From positions 1-5,165 of the forward strand of contig CAMPIF010000356.1 in assembly GCA_946886245.1 (NCBI GenBank): 5,165 nucleotides of DNA, given 5' to 3'. Position 1 is the first letter of the stretch. Each line of letters opens with the position of its first letter. Shown here in pieces: positions 1 through 5,165 of this stretch. This DNA is from Ectopseudomonas composti (GTDB lineage Bacteria > Pseudomonadota > Gammaproteobacteria > Pseudomonadales > Pseudomonadaceae). The position numbers were made by a program, and so were the translations under genes. The notes beneath the pieces were generated by a model. That model was given only the letters and a program-made list of their open reading frames with translations, did no database searches and was not told the origin of the DNA.

Positions 1-1155
1 GAGCGTCTGCAGTCGGCCGAGCGCTACACCCAGGAAATGGCGCGCAACGGTGGCGAATCGGTGCGCGTGGCGGCGGATTCGCTGCGTTGGAACATCGCCC
101 TCGGGCTGTTGGTCGTGGGGGCGCTGGCAATGCTGGTGGTCGCTCTGGTGCTGGGTTGGCGAGTACTGAGTCGCCTGCGCCTGCTCAGTGCGGCGCTCAA
201 TGATCTGGCGGCAGGCGAGGGGGATCTGACGCGGCGTGTGAGCATCGACAGTCAGGACGAGGTCGGCGAGATGGCCGATGCGGTCAATCGCTTCATCGCC
301 AAGCTGCAGCCCATCGTGCGTGAGTCGGGTGAGGTGGCGTTGCGCACCGGTGAGCAGATTCGCAGCCTGACCCAGCGCGGCGTGGCGGCCGAGGCCGCTG
401 CCGGACGGCAGCGCGATGAGGTGGCCGGCAGTCTGCAGGCACTGGCGCAAATGGCCGACGAGGCGCAGGCGGAAAGCCAGGCCATGCAGGACGCGCTGCA
501 GCGTGTCGACACTATCCGCCAGGCGGCGCACGAGAACGCGGCTATCGCTCAGCGTCTGTCCGCGCTGATCGAAGGCTTGGTGGCGCGGGTGGCCGATGGC
601 TCGGCGGTGATCGAGCGGCTGGCCAAGCAGAGCGAGCAGATCGAGGTGGTGTTGACGGTGATTCAGTCAATTGCCGAGCAGACCAACCTGCTCGCGCTCA
701 ATGCCGCCATCGAGGCGGCGCGCGCCGGTGAGAGTGGTCGCGGGTTTGCCGTGGTGGCTGACGAGGTGCGGGCGCTGGCGAGCAAGACTCAGCAGTCTAC
801 CGGCGATATCCAGACCCATATCGCCGCATTGCAGCGCGGTGCTCAGGAGGCGGTTGCCGCCATCGCCCAGGCGGGCGCGCAAGGCAGTGAAGGTCTGCAG
901 GTGCTGCGTGACAGTGCGCGTCTGCAGCACTCGGTGCAGCAGTCGGTGGACGAGGTGCATGGCGCCATCAATGCAGCGACCCAGGCAGCGGCGCATCAGG
1001 CTGACGGCGCTGGTGCGGTGCGTGGGCGTGTCGAGATCATTCATGCCGAAGCGCAGCATGCGGCCGAGGCGGTGACGGCGATTGCCGGCAACGCGCGAGC
1101 GCTGGACGAGCTGGCGACGCAGCTCAAGGCCAGCCTGGGGCAGTTCAAAGTGTAG
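1..1155 (+). CDS. Methyl-accepting chemotaxis protein, 3' part (5' end outside window)
   Basis: This is the C-terminal 384 residues of a transmembrane chemoreceptor. The reading frame is open from base 1, so the first in-window ATG at 37 is internal, not a start. Fragment residues 1-29 are a polar, helical end of the periplasmic sensor region. Residues 31-53 are a hydrophobic membrane helix, and about 54-105 a HAMP linker with the typical GEGDLTRRV and [13 protein letters not shown] segments. A long coiled-coil signalling domain follows, with the conserved hairpin tip at 226-260 ([15 protein letters not shown], then [15 protein letters not shown]). By family knowledge this tip contacts CheA and CheW and passes ligand signals to the flagellar or a related Che pathway. 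The HAMP start lacks the usual proline (it reads LSRLRLL), a small oddity. The protein ends QFKV without a CheR/CheB-binding pentapeptide. The ligand cannot be inferred because the sensor domain is missing. Family assignment is very secure. Confidence 0.96.
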   Translation, partial: ERLQSAERYTQEMARNGGESVRVAADSLRWNIALGLLVVGALAMLVVALVLGWRVLSRLRLLSAALNDLAAGEGDLTRRVSIDSQDEVGEMADAVNRFIAKLQPIVRESGEVALRTGEQIRSLTQRGVAAEAAAGRQRDEVAGSLQALAQMADEAQAESQAMQDALQRVDTIRQAAHENAAIAQRLSALIEGLVARVADGSAVIERLAKQSEQIEVVLTVIQSIAEQTNLLALNAAIEAARAGESGRGFAVVADEVRALASKTQQSTGDIQTHIAALQRGAQEAVAAIAQAGAQGSEGLQVLRDSARLQHSVQQSVDEVHGAINAATQAAAHQADGAGAVRGRVEIIHAEAQHAAEAVTAIAGNARALDELATQLKASLGQFKV

Positions 1156-1217
1156 GGTGCGCTGTGCGCACCTCGCCGCTCTAAGGTTTTGGCGGGTGCG
1201 CGCAGCGGCGCACCTGC
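1153..1217. repeat. Inverted pair of REP-like palindromes (BIME-like)
   Basis: Two hairpins share the same 7-base arms, GGTGCGC and GCGCACC. The first is 1156-1162 with 1166-1172 (3-base loop TGT); the second is 1195-1201 with 1208-1214 (6-base loop). Their flanks are also related: copy one is followed by CTCGCC, and the reverse complement of copy two is followed by CCGCC, so they stand in opposite orientation like a bacterial interspersed mosaic element. The element begins at the chemoreceptor stop codon (TAG, 1153-1155). GC-rich palindromes of this kind are common between Pseudomonas genes and can stabilise mRNA 3' ends; whether this sequence is a dispersed family in this genome is inferred, not seen. 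Confidence 0.6.
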
Positions 1218-1244
1218 GAGGTGGCACGCTTTTTCGTGGGCAAT

Positions 1245-1273
1245 AAAAAACCGAGCCATTGGCTCGGTTTTTT
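1245..1273. terminator. Bidirectional intrinsic terminator between chemoreceptor gene and tRNA-Leu genes
   Basis: A perfect inverted repeat has a 7-bp GC-rich core, CCGAGCC (1251-1257) and GGCTCGG (1261-1267), and a 3-base loop. It is flanked by six A (1245-1250) and six T (1268-1273). Read either way it gives a stable hairpin followed by a U-run. It therefore can end chemoreceptor transcription from the left and the tRNA transcript from the right, where it starts 6 bases after the CCA end of the second tRNA. The convergent arrangement supports this dual use. Confidence 0.92.
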
Positions 1274-1368
1274 GAAATTTGGTGCCCAGGAGAAGACTCG
1301 AACTTCCACGACCGTTAAGTCACTGATACCTGAAACCAGCGCGTCTACCAATTCCGCCACCTGGGCAC
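1274..1368 (-). repeat. Tandem duplication unit, copy 1 (partner 1445-1539)
   Basis: A 95-base segment is exactly repeated 171 bases further on, at 1445-1539. It covers the whole tRNA-Leu plus 7 bases of trailer (GAAATTT on the plus strand) and 2 bases before the 5' end. Identity stops sharply on both sides, so the repeat is essentially the tRNA gene with its immediate trailer. It is consistent with an old tandem duplication kept uniform by gene conversion or selection. Confidence 0.9.
1280..1366 (-). tRNA. tRNA-Leu (anticodon CAG), promoter-distal copy
   Basis: Read on the minus strand, this is an 87-nt class II tRNA with the CCA end encoded. The acceptor stem GCCCAGG/CCTGGGC pairs perfectly and the discriminator is A, as leucyl-tRNA synthetase needs. 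The anticodon stem is CTGGT/ATCAG around the loop TTCAGGT, giving anticodon CAG (plus-strand bases 1330-1332), which reads CUG. A long variable arm with GAC/GTC pairing, typical of tRNA-Leu, and a T-arm with TTCGAGT are present. It is the downstream member of a two-tRNA transcript and lies directly before the bidirectional terminator. It is identical to the copy at 1451-1537. Confidence 0.98.
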
Positions 1369-1450
1369 TACAGCAATGTTCGTCGTTGCCGACACGGAGC
1401 GTTGCATCCGTTTATTTGCAAAGTGGGTTATCAAGCCACTTCACGAAATT
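1367..1450 (-). other. Inter-tRNA spacer of the tRNA-Leu precursor
   Basis: These 84 bases separate the two tRNAs in the common transcript. No promoter or terminator is visible, so co-transcription is likely. Two small inverted repeats can be seen: AAGTGG (1421-1426) with CCACTT (1436-1441), which forms a hairpin about 9 bases past the CCA end of the first tRNA, and GTCG/CGAC around 1382-1393. They may guide or block RNase entry during processing; that role is inference. Confidence 0.5.
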
Positions 1451-1537
1451 TGGTGCCCAGGAGAAGACTCGAACTTCCACGACCGTTAAGTCACTGATAC
1501 CTGAAACCAGCGCGTCTACCAATTCCGCCACCTGGGC
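1451..1537 (-). tRNA. tRNA-Leu (anticodon CAG), promoter-proximal copy
   Basis: This 87-nt minus-strand tRNA-Leu is identical base for base to the copy at 1280-1366: same acceptor stem, CAG anticodon, long variable arm and encoded CCA. It is the first tRNA in the transcript from the promoter at 1601-1629, after a leader of roughly 55 nt. RNase P and 3' processing enzymes would release it from the precursor. CUG is the dominant leucine codon in the neighbouring genes, so duplicate genes for its decoder make sense as a dosage effect (inference). Confidence 0.98.
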
Positions 1538-1600
1538 ACAGAAACCGATGAATCATCATCTGCTTCGTGTTACAACGTCTGCTCGACGCTGTGGGCGCGA

Positions 1601-1629
1601 ACTATACGGGCGGGCATTTACCTTGTAAA
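1601..1629 (-). promoter_or_regulatory. Sigma70 promoter of the tRNA-Leu pair
   Basis: On the minus strand, TTTACA (1629-1624) and TATAGT (1606-1601) are separated by exactly 17 bases, close to the sigma70 consensus in both hexamers. A GC-rich discriminator, TCGCGCCC, follows immediately (1600-1593), which in stable-RNA promoters goes with ppGpp/DksA sensitivity. An A/T run at 1641-1648 lies at about -47 to -54 and could act as a weak UP element. The start would be near 1592-1594, giving a leader of about 55 nt before the first tRNA. Confidence 0.85.
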
Positions 1630-1744
1630 CCCCTGACCCCAAAAAATTGATGGTCACCGGCAAAGCTGCCCGGGATGCCTTTTTCGCGCTGCAATAGGCA
1701 TATGGCATACACCCTTATACATAAGCACAGGTAATCCTCCTTAC
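1630..1744 (+). promoter_or_regulatory. Divergent intergenic region and leader of rnr
   Basis: This stretch lies between the tRNA promoter and the rnr start codon. A possible -10 box, TATACA (1716-1721), would start rnr mRNA about 17 nt before the ATG, but no convincing -35 box stands 16-18 bases upstream, so the promoter is tentative. A tandem 7-base repeat GGCATAT/GGCATAC (1697-1710) overlaps the expected -35 to -10 area. A plus-strand hairpin with CCGGCA/TGCCCGG arms (1658-1675) followed by five T (1680-1684) resembles a weak terminator. The last 14 bases, GTAATCCTCCTTAC (1731-1744), have GTAA/TTAC arms and contain CCTCCTTA, a copy of the 16S rRNA anti-SD sequence, where a ribosome-binding site would be expected. 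Confidence 0.4.
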
Positions 1745-4252
1745 ATGGCCGATTGGCAATCCCTCGATCCCGAGGCCGCCCGCGAGGCGGAAAAATACGA
1801 CAACCCCATCCCCAGCCGTGAGCTGATCCTTTCGCATCTGGCCGAGCGCGGCGCGCCTGCCAGTCGTGAGCAACTGGTCGAAGAGTTCGGTCTGCATACC
1901 GAAGATCAGCTCGAAGCCCTGCGACGCCGACTGCGCGCAATGGAGCGTGACGGTCAGCTCATCTATACCCGTCGTGGCACTTACGCCCCGGTGGACAAGC
2001 TCGACCTGATCTGTGGTCGCATCAGCGGTCACCGCGACGGCTTCGGCTTCCTCGTGCCGGATGACGGCAGTGACGACCTGTTCCTCAGCCCGGCGCAGAT
2101 GCGCCTGGTGTTCGATCGTGATCGCGCGCTGGTGCGGGTGGCGGGTTTCGATCGGCGTGGCCGCCGTGAAGGCGGTATCGTCGAGGTGATCGAACGCGCT
2201 CATGAGAGCATCGTTGGCCGTTACTACGAAGAGAACGGCATCGGTTTCGTCGTCGCCGACAATCCCAAGATCCAGCAGGAAGTGCTGGTCACCCCGGGGC
2301 GCACTGGCGGTGCGCGCATCGGTCAGTTCGTCGAGATCAAGATCACTCACTGGCCCACGCAGCGTTTCCAGCCGCAGGGCGACATCGTCGAGGTGATCGG
2401 CAACTACATGGCGCCGGGCATGGAGATCGACGTCGCGCTGCGCAGCTACGACATCCCGCACGTCTGGCCCGAGGCGGTGGTCAAGGAAGCGCGCAAGCTC
2501 AAGCCCGAAGTGGATGAGAAGGACAAGGAGAAGCGCATCGATCTGCGCCATCTGCCCTTCGTCACCATCGACGGTGAAGACGCCCGCGACTTCGACGATG
2601 CCGTCTACTGCGAGAAGAACAGCAGCCGCTGGAAGTTGTTCTCCGGTGGCTGGAAACTCTACGTGGCCATCGCCGACGTCTCGCATTACGTCAGGGTCGG
2701 CTCGGCGCTGGACGCCGAGGCGGTCGAGCGCGGCAACTCGGTGTACTTCCCCGAGCGCGTCGTGCCGATGCTCCCGGAGGAATTGTCCAACGGCCTGTGC
2801 TCGCTCAACCCGCATGTCGATCGTCTGGCCATGGTCTGCGAAATGACCATGTCCAAGAGCGGCCAGATGGTCGACTACAAGTTCTACGAGGCGGTGATCC
2901 ACTCCCATGCACGCCTGACCTACAACAAGGTCAGCCTGATGCTGGAAGACCCCAAGAGCAGCGAGGGCAAGTCCCTGCGCAGCGAGTACAAGGAAGTCCT
3001 GCCGCACCTCAATCAGCTCTATGCCCTGTATCAGGTGCTGGTCGCCGCTCGTCACGAGCGTGGTGCCATCGACTTCGAAACGCAGGAGACGCGTATCGTC
3101 TTCGGCACCGACCGCAAGATCGACGAGATCCGCCCGACCCAGCGCAACGATGCGCACAAGCTGATCGAGGAGTGCATGCTGGCCGCCAACGTGGCCACCG
3201 CGCGCTTCATGCAGGATCACGAGATTCCGTCGCTGTATCGCGTGCACGATGGCCCGCCGCCGGAGCGCCTGGAGAAGCTCAAGGCCTTCCTCGGTGAACT
3301 GGGGCTGTCGCTGCAGCGTGGCAAGTCCAAGGATGGTCCGTCACCCAAGGACTATCAGCGCCTGCTGGAAAGCATCCGCGAGCGCCCGGACTATCACCTG
3401 ATCCAGACCGTGATGCTGCGTTCGCTGAGCCAGGCGGTGTACAGCGCGCAGAACGAAGGGCACTTCGGTCTCAATTACGAGGCTTATACCCACTTCACCT
3501 CGCCGATCCGTCGCTATCCCGACCTGCTGGTGCACCGCGCCATTCGCAGCGTGGTGCGTTCCAAACGCGACACCACGCATGTGGAGCGTGCCGGCGCGGC
3601 AGTCATGCCCAAGGCGCGTATCTATCCGTACGACGAAGCGACCCTGGAAAAGCTCGGCGAGCAGTGCTCGATGACCGAACGCCGTGCCGACGAAGCGACC
3701 CGCGACGTGGTCAACTGGCTCAAGTGCGAGTTCATGCAGGATCGTGTCGGCGAGACTTTCGCGGGCGTGATCACTGCCGTGACCGGTTTCGGCATCTTCG
3801 TCGAGCTGCGCGACATCTACGTCGAGGGTCTGGTGCACGTGACCGCGTTGCCGGCCGACTATTACCACTTCGACCCGGTTCACCATCGCCTGTCCGGTGA
3901 GCGCAGCGGCCGCAGCTTCCGTCTCGGCGACAGCGTCGAGGTCAAGGTCATGCGCGTCGATCTGGACGAGCGCAAGATCGACTTCGAGCTGAGCCAGGAC
4001 AAGGCCGGCAAGGGTGATGACGCGCGTCGCGGCGGCAAGCCCAATGGCATGGGCAATACCGACGTGCAGAAAAGCCGGGACGTGAAGAAGGCGCTGTTGG
4101 CTGGCGCCAAGGCCGGCAGGGGTGCCAGTGGCAAGGGGGCTGCCGGCAAGTCGGCGAGCAAGCCGGCCGGCGGTTCGCGCAAAGGCTCCGGGCGTGGCGA
4201 CAGTGCCCCGCCACCTGCCGGTAAGTCGCGCAAGCCTAAGGCCAAGTCATGA
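1745..4252 (+). CDS. rnr: Ribonuclease R (3'-5' exoribonuclease, RNB family)
   Basis: This 835-residue protein matches RNase R in length and domain order. A winged-helix region lies at about 22-82, and cold-shock/OB domains at about 86-145 (with GHRDGFGFL) and 158-230. The RNB catalytic domain spans about 263-600, an S1 domain 668-751, and a lysine/glycine/alanine-rich disordered tail 752-835. The active-site acidic cluster is intact: D276, D282, D284 and D285 in TIDGEDARDFDDAV, matching the E. coli D272/D278/D280 group with a shift of four. The motif HFTSPIRRYPDL begins at H583. By family knowledge it degrades structured RNA, rRNA fragments and, with SmpB/tmRNA through its tail, messages of stalled ribosomes, in the cytoplasm. 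The ATG at 1745 is chosen because MADWQSLDPEA is the usual Pseudomonas N-terminus, although no Shine-Dalgarno precedes it. The stop overlaps the rlmB start (ATGA). A short WKL repeat at 296-305 sits just after the catalytic motif. Confidence 0.98.
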   Translation: MADWQSLDPEAAREAEKYDNPIPSRELILSHLAERGAPASREQLVEEFGLHTEDQLEALRRRLRAMERDGQLIYTRRGTYAPVDKLDLICGRISGHRDGFGFLVPDDGSDDLFLSPAQMRLVFDRDRALVRVAGFDRRGRREGGIVEVIERAHESIVGRYYEENGIGFVVADNPKIQQEVLVTPGRTGGARIGQFVEIKITHWPTQRFQPQGDIVEVIGNYMAPGMEIDVALRSYDIPHVWPEAVVKEARKLKPEVDEKDKEKRIDLRHLPFVTIDGEDARDFDDAVYCEKNSSRWKLFSGGWKLYVAIADVSHYVRVGSALDAEAVERGNSVYFPERVVPMLPEELSNGLCSLNPHVDRLAMVCEMTMSKSGQMVDYKFYEAVIHSHARLTYNKVSLMLEDPKSSEGKSLRSEYKEVLPHLNQLYALYQVLVAARHERGAIDFETQETRIVFGTDRKIDEIRPTQRNDAHKLIEECMLAANVATARFMQDHEIPSLYRVHDGPPPERLEKLKAFLGELGLSLQRGKSKDGPSPKDYQRLLESIRERPDYHLIQTVMLRSLSQAVYSAQNEGHFGLNYEAYTHFTSPIRRYPDLLVHRAIRSVVRSKRDTTHVERAGAAVMPKARIYPYDEATLEKLGEQCSMTERRADEATRDVVNWLKCEFMQDRVGETFAGVITAVTGFGIFVELRDIYVEGLVHVTALPADYYHFDPVHHRLSGERSGRSFRLGDSVEVKVMRVDLDERKIDFELSQDKAGKGDDARRGGKPNGMGNTDVQKSRDVKKALLAGAKAGRGASGKGAAGKSASKPAGGSRKGSGRGDSAPPPAGKSRKPKAKS
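4237..4241 (+). promoter_or_regulatory. Ribosome-binding site of rlmB inside rnr
   Basis: TAAGG lies 7 bases before the rlmB ATG at 4249 and is encoded within the last codons of rnr. Together with the ATGA stop-start overlap it supports this start and translational coupling of the two genes. It contrasts with rnr, which has no such site. Confidence 0.65.
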
Positions 4253-5001
4253 GTGATCTGGAAAAGATCTACGGCGTACATGCCGTAGAAGCCATGCTGC
4301 GTCATCACCCCAAGCGGGTGAAGCAGGTCTGGCTGGCCGATGGTCGCAGTGATCCTCGGGTGCAGCCCTTGCTGGAGCTGGCTGCGCAGTCCCGCGTAAA
4401 AGTGGGTCAGTGCGAGCGCCGTGAGATGGATGCCTGGGTCGAGGGCGTGCACCAGGGTGTGGTTGCCGATGTCAGCCCCAGTCAGGTCTGGGGCGAGGCG
4501 ATGCTCGAGGAGTTGCTCGATCGCTGCGAAGGCCCGCCTTTGCTGCTGGTGCTCGATGGCGTGACCGACCCGCACAACCTGGGGGCCTGCCTGCGTACGG
4601 CTGATGCTGCCGGTGCGCTGGCGGTGATCGTGCCCAAGGACAAATCGGCAACCCTCAACGCCACGGTGCGCAAGGTGGCCTGCGGCGCTGCCGAGGTGAT
4701 TCCGTTGGTGGCGGTGACCAACCTGGCGCGCAGCCTGGAGAAGTTGCAGCAGCGCGGCCTGTGGGTGGTCGGTACGGCCGGCGAGGCCGAGCTGGAGGTC
4801 TATCAGCAGGACATGACCGGGCCGACGGTGCTGGTCATGGGGGCCGAGGGCAAGGGCATGCGCCGCTTGACCCGCGAGCATTGCGATTACCTGGTCAAGC
4901 TGCCCATGGGCGGCAGTGTCAGCAGTCTCAACGTCTCGGTTGCCACCGGCGTCTGCCTGTTCGAGGCCGTGCGTCAGCGTCAGGCCAAGCGCAAGGGCTG
5001 A
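4249..5001 (+). CDS. rlmB: 23S rRNA (guanosine-2'-O-)-methyltransferase RlmB
   Basis: This 250-residue SPOUT-class enzyme has the normal RlmB length. By family knowledge it uses S-adenosylmethionine to methylate the 2'-OH of G2251 (E. coli numbering) in the 23S rRNA P-loop, as a dimer. Residues about 4-75 form the L30e-like substrate-binding domain (KIYGVHAVEAML at the start). Residues about 97-243 form the knotted SpoU domain. Its three motifs are present: DGVTDPHNLGACLRTA with N110 and R116, VMGAEGKGM with E200, and GSVSSLNVSVATG with S226 and N228. These match the E. coli catalytic set with a shift of two. The gene overlaps rnr by four bases and surely shares its transcript, linking an RNase involved in rRNA quality control with an rRNA-modifying enzyme. 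No terminator follows before the next promoter. Related SpoU enzymes such as TrmH are less likely given length, motifs and context. Confidence 0.97.
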   Translation: MSDLEKIYGVHAVEAMLRHHPKRVKQVWLADGRSDPRVQPLLELAAQSRVKVGQCERREMDAWVEGVHQGVVADVSPSQVWGEAMLEELLDRCEGPPLLLVLDGVTDPHNLGACLRTADAAGALAVIVPKDKSATLNATVRKVACGAAEVIPLVAVTNLARSLEKLQQRGLWVVGTAGEAELEVYQQDMTGPTVLVMGAEGKGMRRLTREHCDYLVKLPMGGSVSSLNVSVATGVCLFEAVRQRQAKRKG

Positions 5002-5026
5002 CTGCTCAAATAATCGCCAGTTCATC

Positions 5027-5055
5027 TTGCGCGCGGCAGGGGGCTTCTCTAGAAT
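5027..5055 (+). promoter_or_regulatory. Sigma70 promoter, probably of the rpsF ribosomal-protein operon
   Basis: TTGCGC (5027-5032) and TAGAAT (5050-5055) are separated by exactly 17 bases. A GC-rich discriminator GGCGCCCC follows (5056-5063), a pattern seen at growth-rate-controlled translation genes. The expected start is near 5061-5063. Established Pseudomonas gene order places rpsF (ribosomal protein S6) directly after rlmB; the gene itself is outside the window, so the target is inferred. The promoter begins 25 bases after the rlmB stop. Confidence 0.8.
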
Positions 5056-5061
5056 GGCGCC

Positions 5062-5165
5062 CCTTGCCGTGACGGCAGGCCTTTTCGCGCCTACCGCCTG
5101 GCAAGCTCATCACGAGAAAACCCACTCCTTGCCTGACCACCTTAGTTGGCAGGCTACAACCCGGA
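5062..5165 (+). promoter_or_regulatory. Structured 5' leader RNA, probably of rpsF (runs off window)
   Basis: At least 100 nt of untranslated leader follow the promoter, with no start codon preceded by a good ribosome-binding site. Visible structures: hairpin A, TGCCG (5065-5069)/CGGCA (5073-5077), followed by GGCCTTTT, which is weakly terminator-like. An alternative stem B pairs CTTGCC (5063-5068) with GGCAAG (5100-5105) and encloses CGG/CCG (5073-5075/5094-5096) and AGGC/GCCT (5077-5080/5089-5092). Hairpin C is GCCTG-A-CCA (5131-5139) with TGGCAGGC (5147-5154), with one bulged A. A and B exclude each other. In many bacteria the S6:S18 complex represses its own operon by binding a leader hairpin with an exposed CCG; CCG occurs here at 5094-5096 and 5162-5164. 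Autoregulation is therefore plausible but not shown. Confidence 0.5.

Noticed and set aside
37..1155. The chemoreceptor as a complete short gene starting at ATG 37
   Set aside because: The frame is open back to base 1 with sensible sequence, ATG 37 has no ribosome-binding site, and only one membrane helix is present in the fragment, so the gene continues to the left.
1280..1537. tRNA-Leu pair as an integration site with direct repeats, suggesting a genomic island
   Set aside because: The repeats are complete, functional tRNAs in tandem 171 bases apart with only a spacer between. No integrase, cargo or change in base composition is seen.
1221..1628. Open reading frame of 135 codons on the plus strand with an internal 31-residue repeat (QEKTRTSTTVKSLIPETSAS within it)
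   Set aside because: The frame runs antisense through both tRNA-Leu genes, and the peptide repeat is simply the tRNA duplication translated. Such spurious proteins are a known annotation artefact.
1715..3247. Long minus-strand open frame of 510 codons opposite rnr
   Set aside because: It is the shadow of a high-GC coding gene: it has no recognisable domain and a composition rich in H, D, V and L, while the plus strand encodes a complete RNase R with all motifs.
3880..5025. Minus-strand open frame of 381 codons opposite the rnr end and rlmB
   Set aside because: It spans two well-supported plus-strand genes and their junction, shows no family motif and is explained by GC-rich codon bias.
1..5165. 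CRISPR arrays, toxin-antitoxin pairs, phage or transposase genes, or another new system
   Set aside because: No regularly spaced repeats, no small paired genes and no mobile-element genes were found on either strand. All major open frames belong to known housekeeping families.

Overview
The window looks like a housekeeping stretch of a Pseudomonas chromosome. It is GC-rich and encodes an RNase R (rnr) with a typical Pseudomonas-like N-terminus, followed by rlmB, with tRNA-Leu genes upstream. From established knowledge of the genus, rnr-rlmB lies just upstream of the ribosomal-protein operon rpsF-rpsR-rplI, and a promoter plus structured leader at the right edge fits that. The species cannot be fixed from this sequence.

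Layout, left to right: (1) bases 1-1155 are the 3' part of a methyl-accepting chemotaxis protein gene (+ strand, 5' end outside the window). (2) Bases 1153-1273 hold an inverted pair of GGTGCGC/GCGCACC palindromes and a strong bidirectional terminator. (3) Bases 1280-1537 hold two identical tRNA-Leu(CAG) genes on the minus strand, driven by a near-consensus sigma70 promoter at 1601-1629. (4) Bases 1630-1744 are a short divergent control region. In it the rnr start codon has no Shine-Dalgarno sequence and is preceded by an 8-base copy of the anti-Shine-Dalgarno sequence. (5) rnr (1745-4252) and rlmB (4249-5001) overlap by 4 bases (ATGA) and form a translationally coupled pair. (6) Bases 5027-5055 are a sigma70 promoter, followed by a structured leader that runs off the window and probably belongs to rpsF.

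Apart from the chemoreceptor, everything serves translation: leucine tRNAs for the abundant CUG codon, an exoribonuclease for structured and stalled RNAs, a 23S rRNA 2'-O-methyltransferase, and the control region of a probable ribosomal-protein operon. Both strong promoters have GC-rich discriminators, which suggests joint growth-rate (stringent) control; this is inference.

I found no evidence of a new defence, mobile or biosynthetic system. The points most worth a second look are small: the anti-SD mimic in front of rnr, a minus-strand micro-ORF sharing that sequence, mutually exclusive hairpins in the leader at the right edge, and the paired palindromes behind the chemoreceptor gene.
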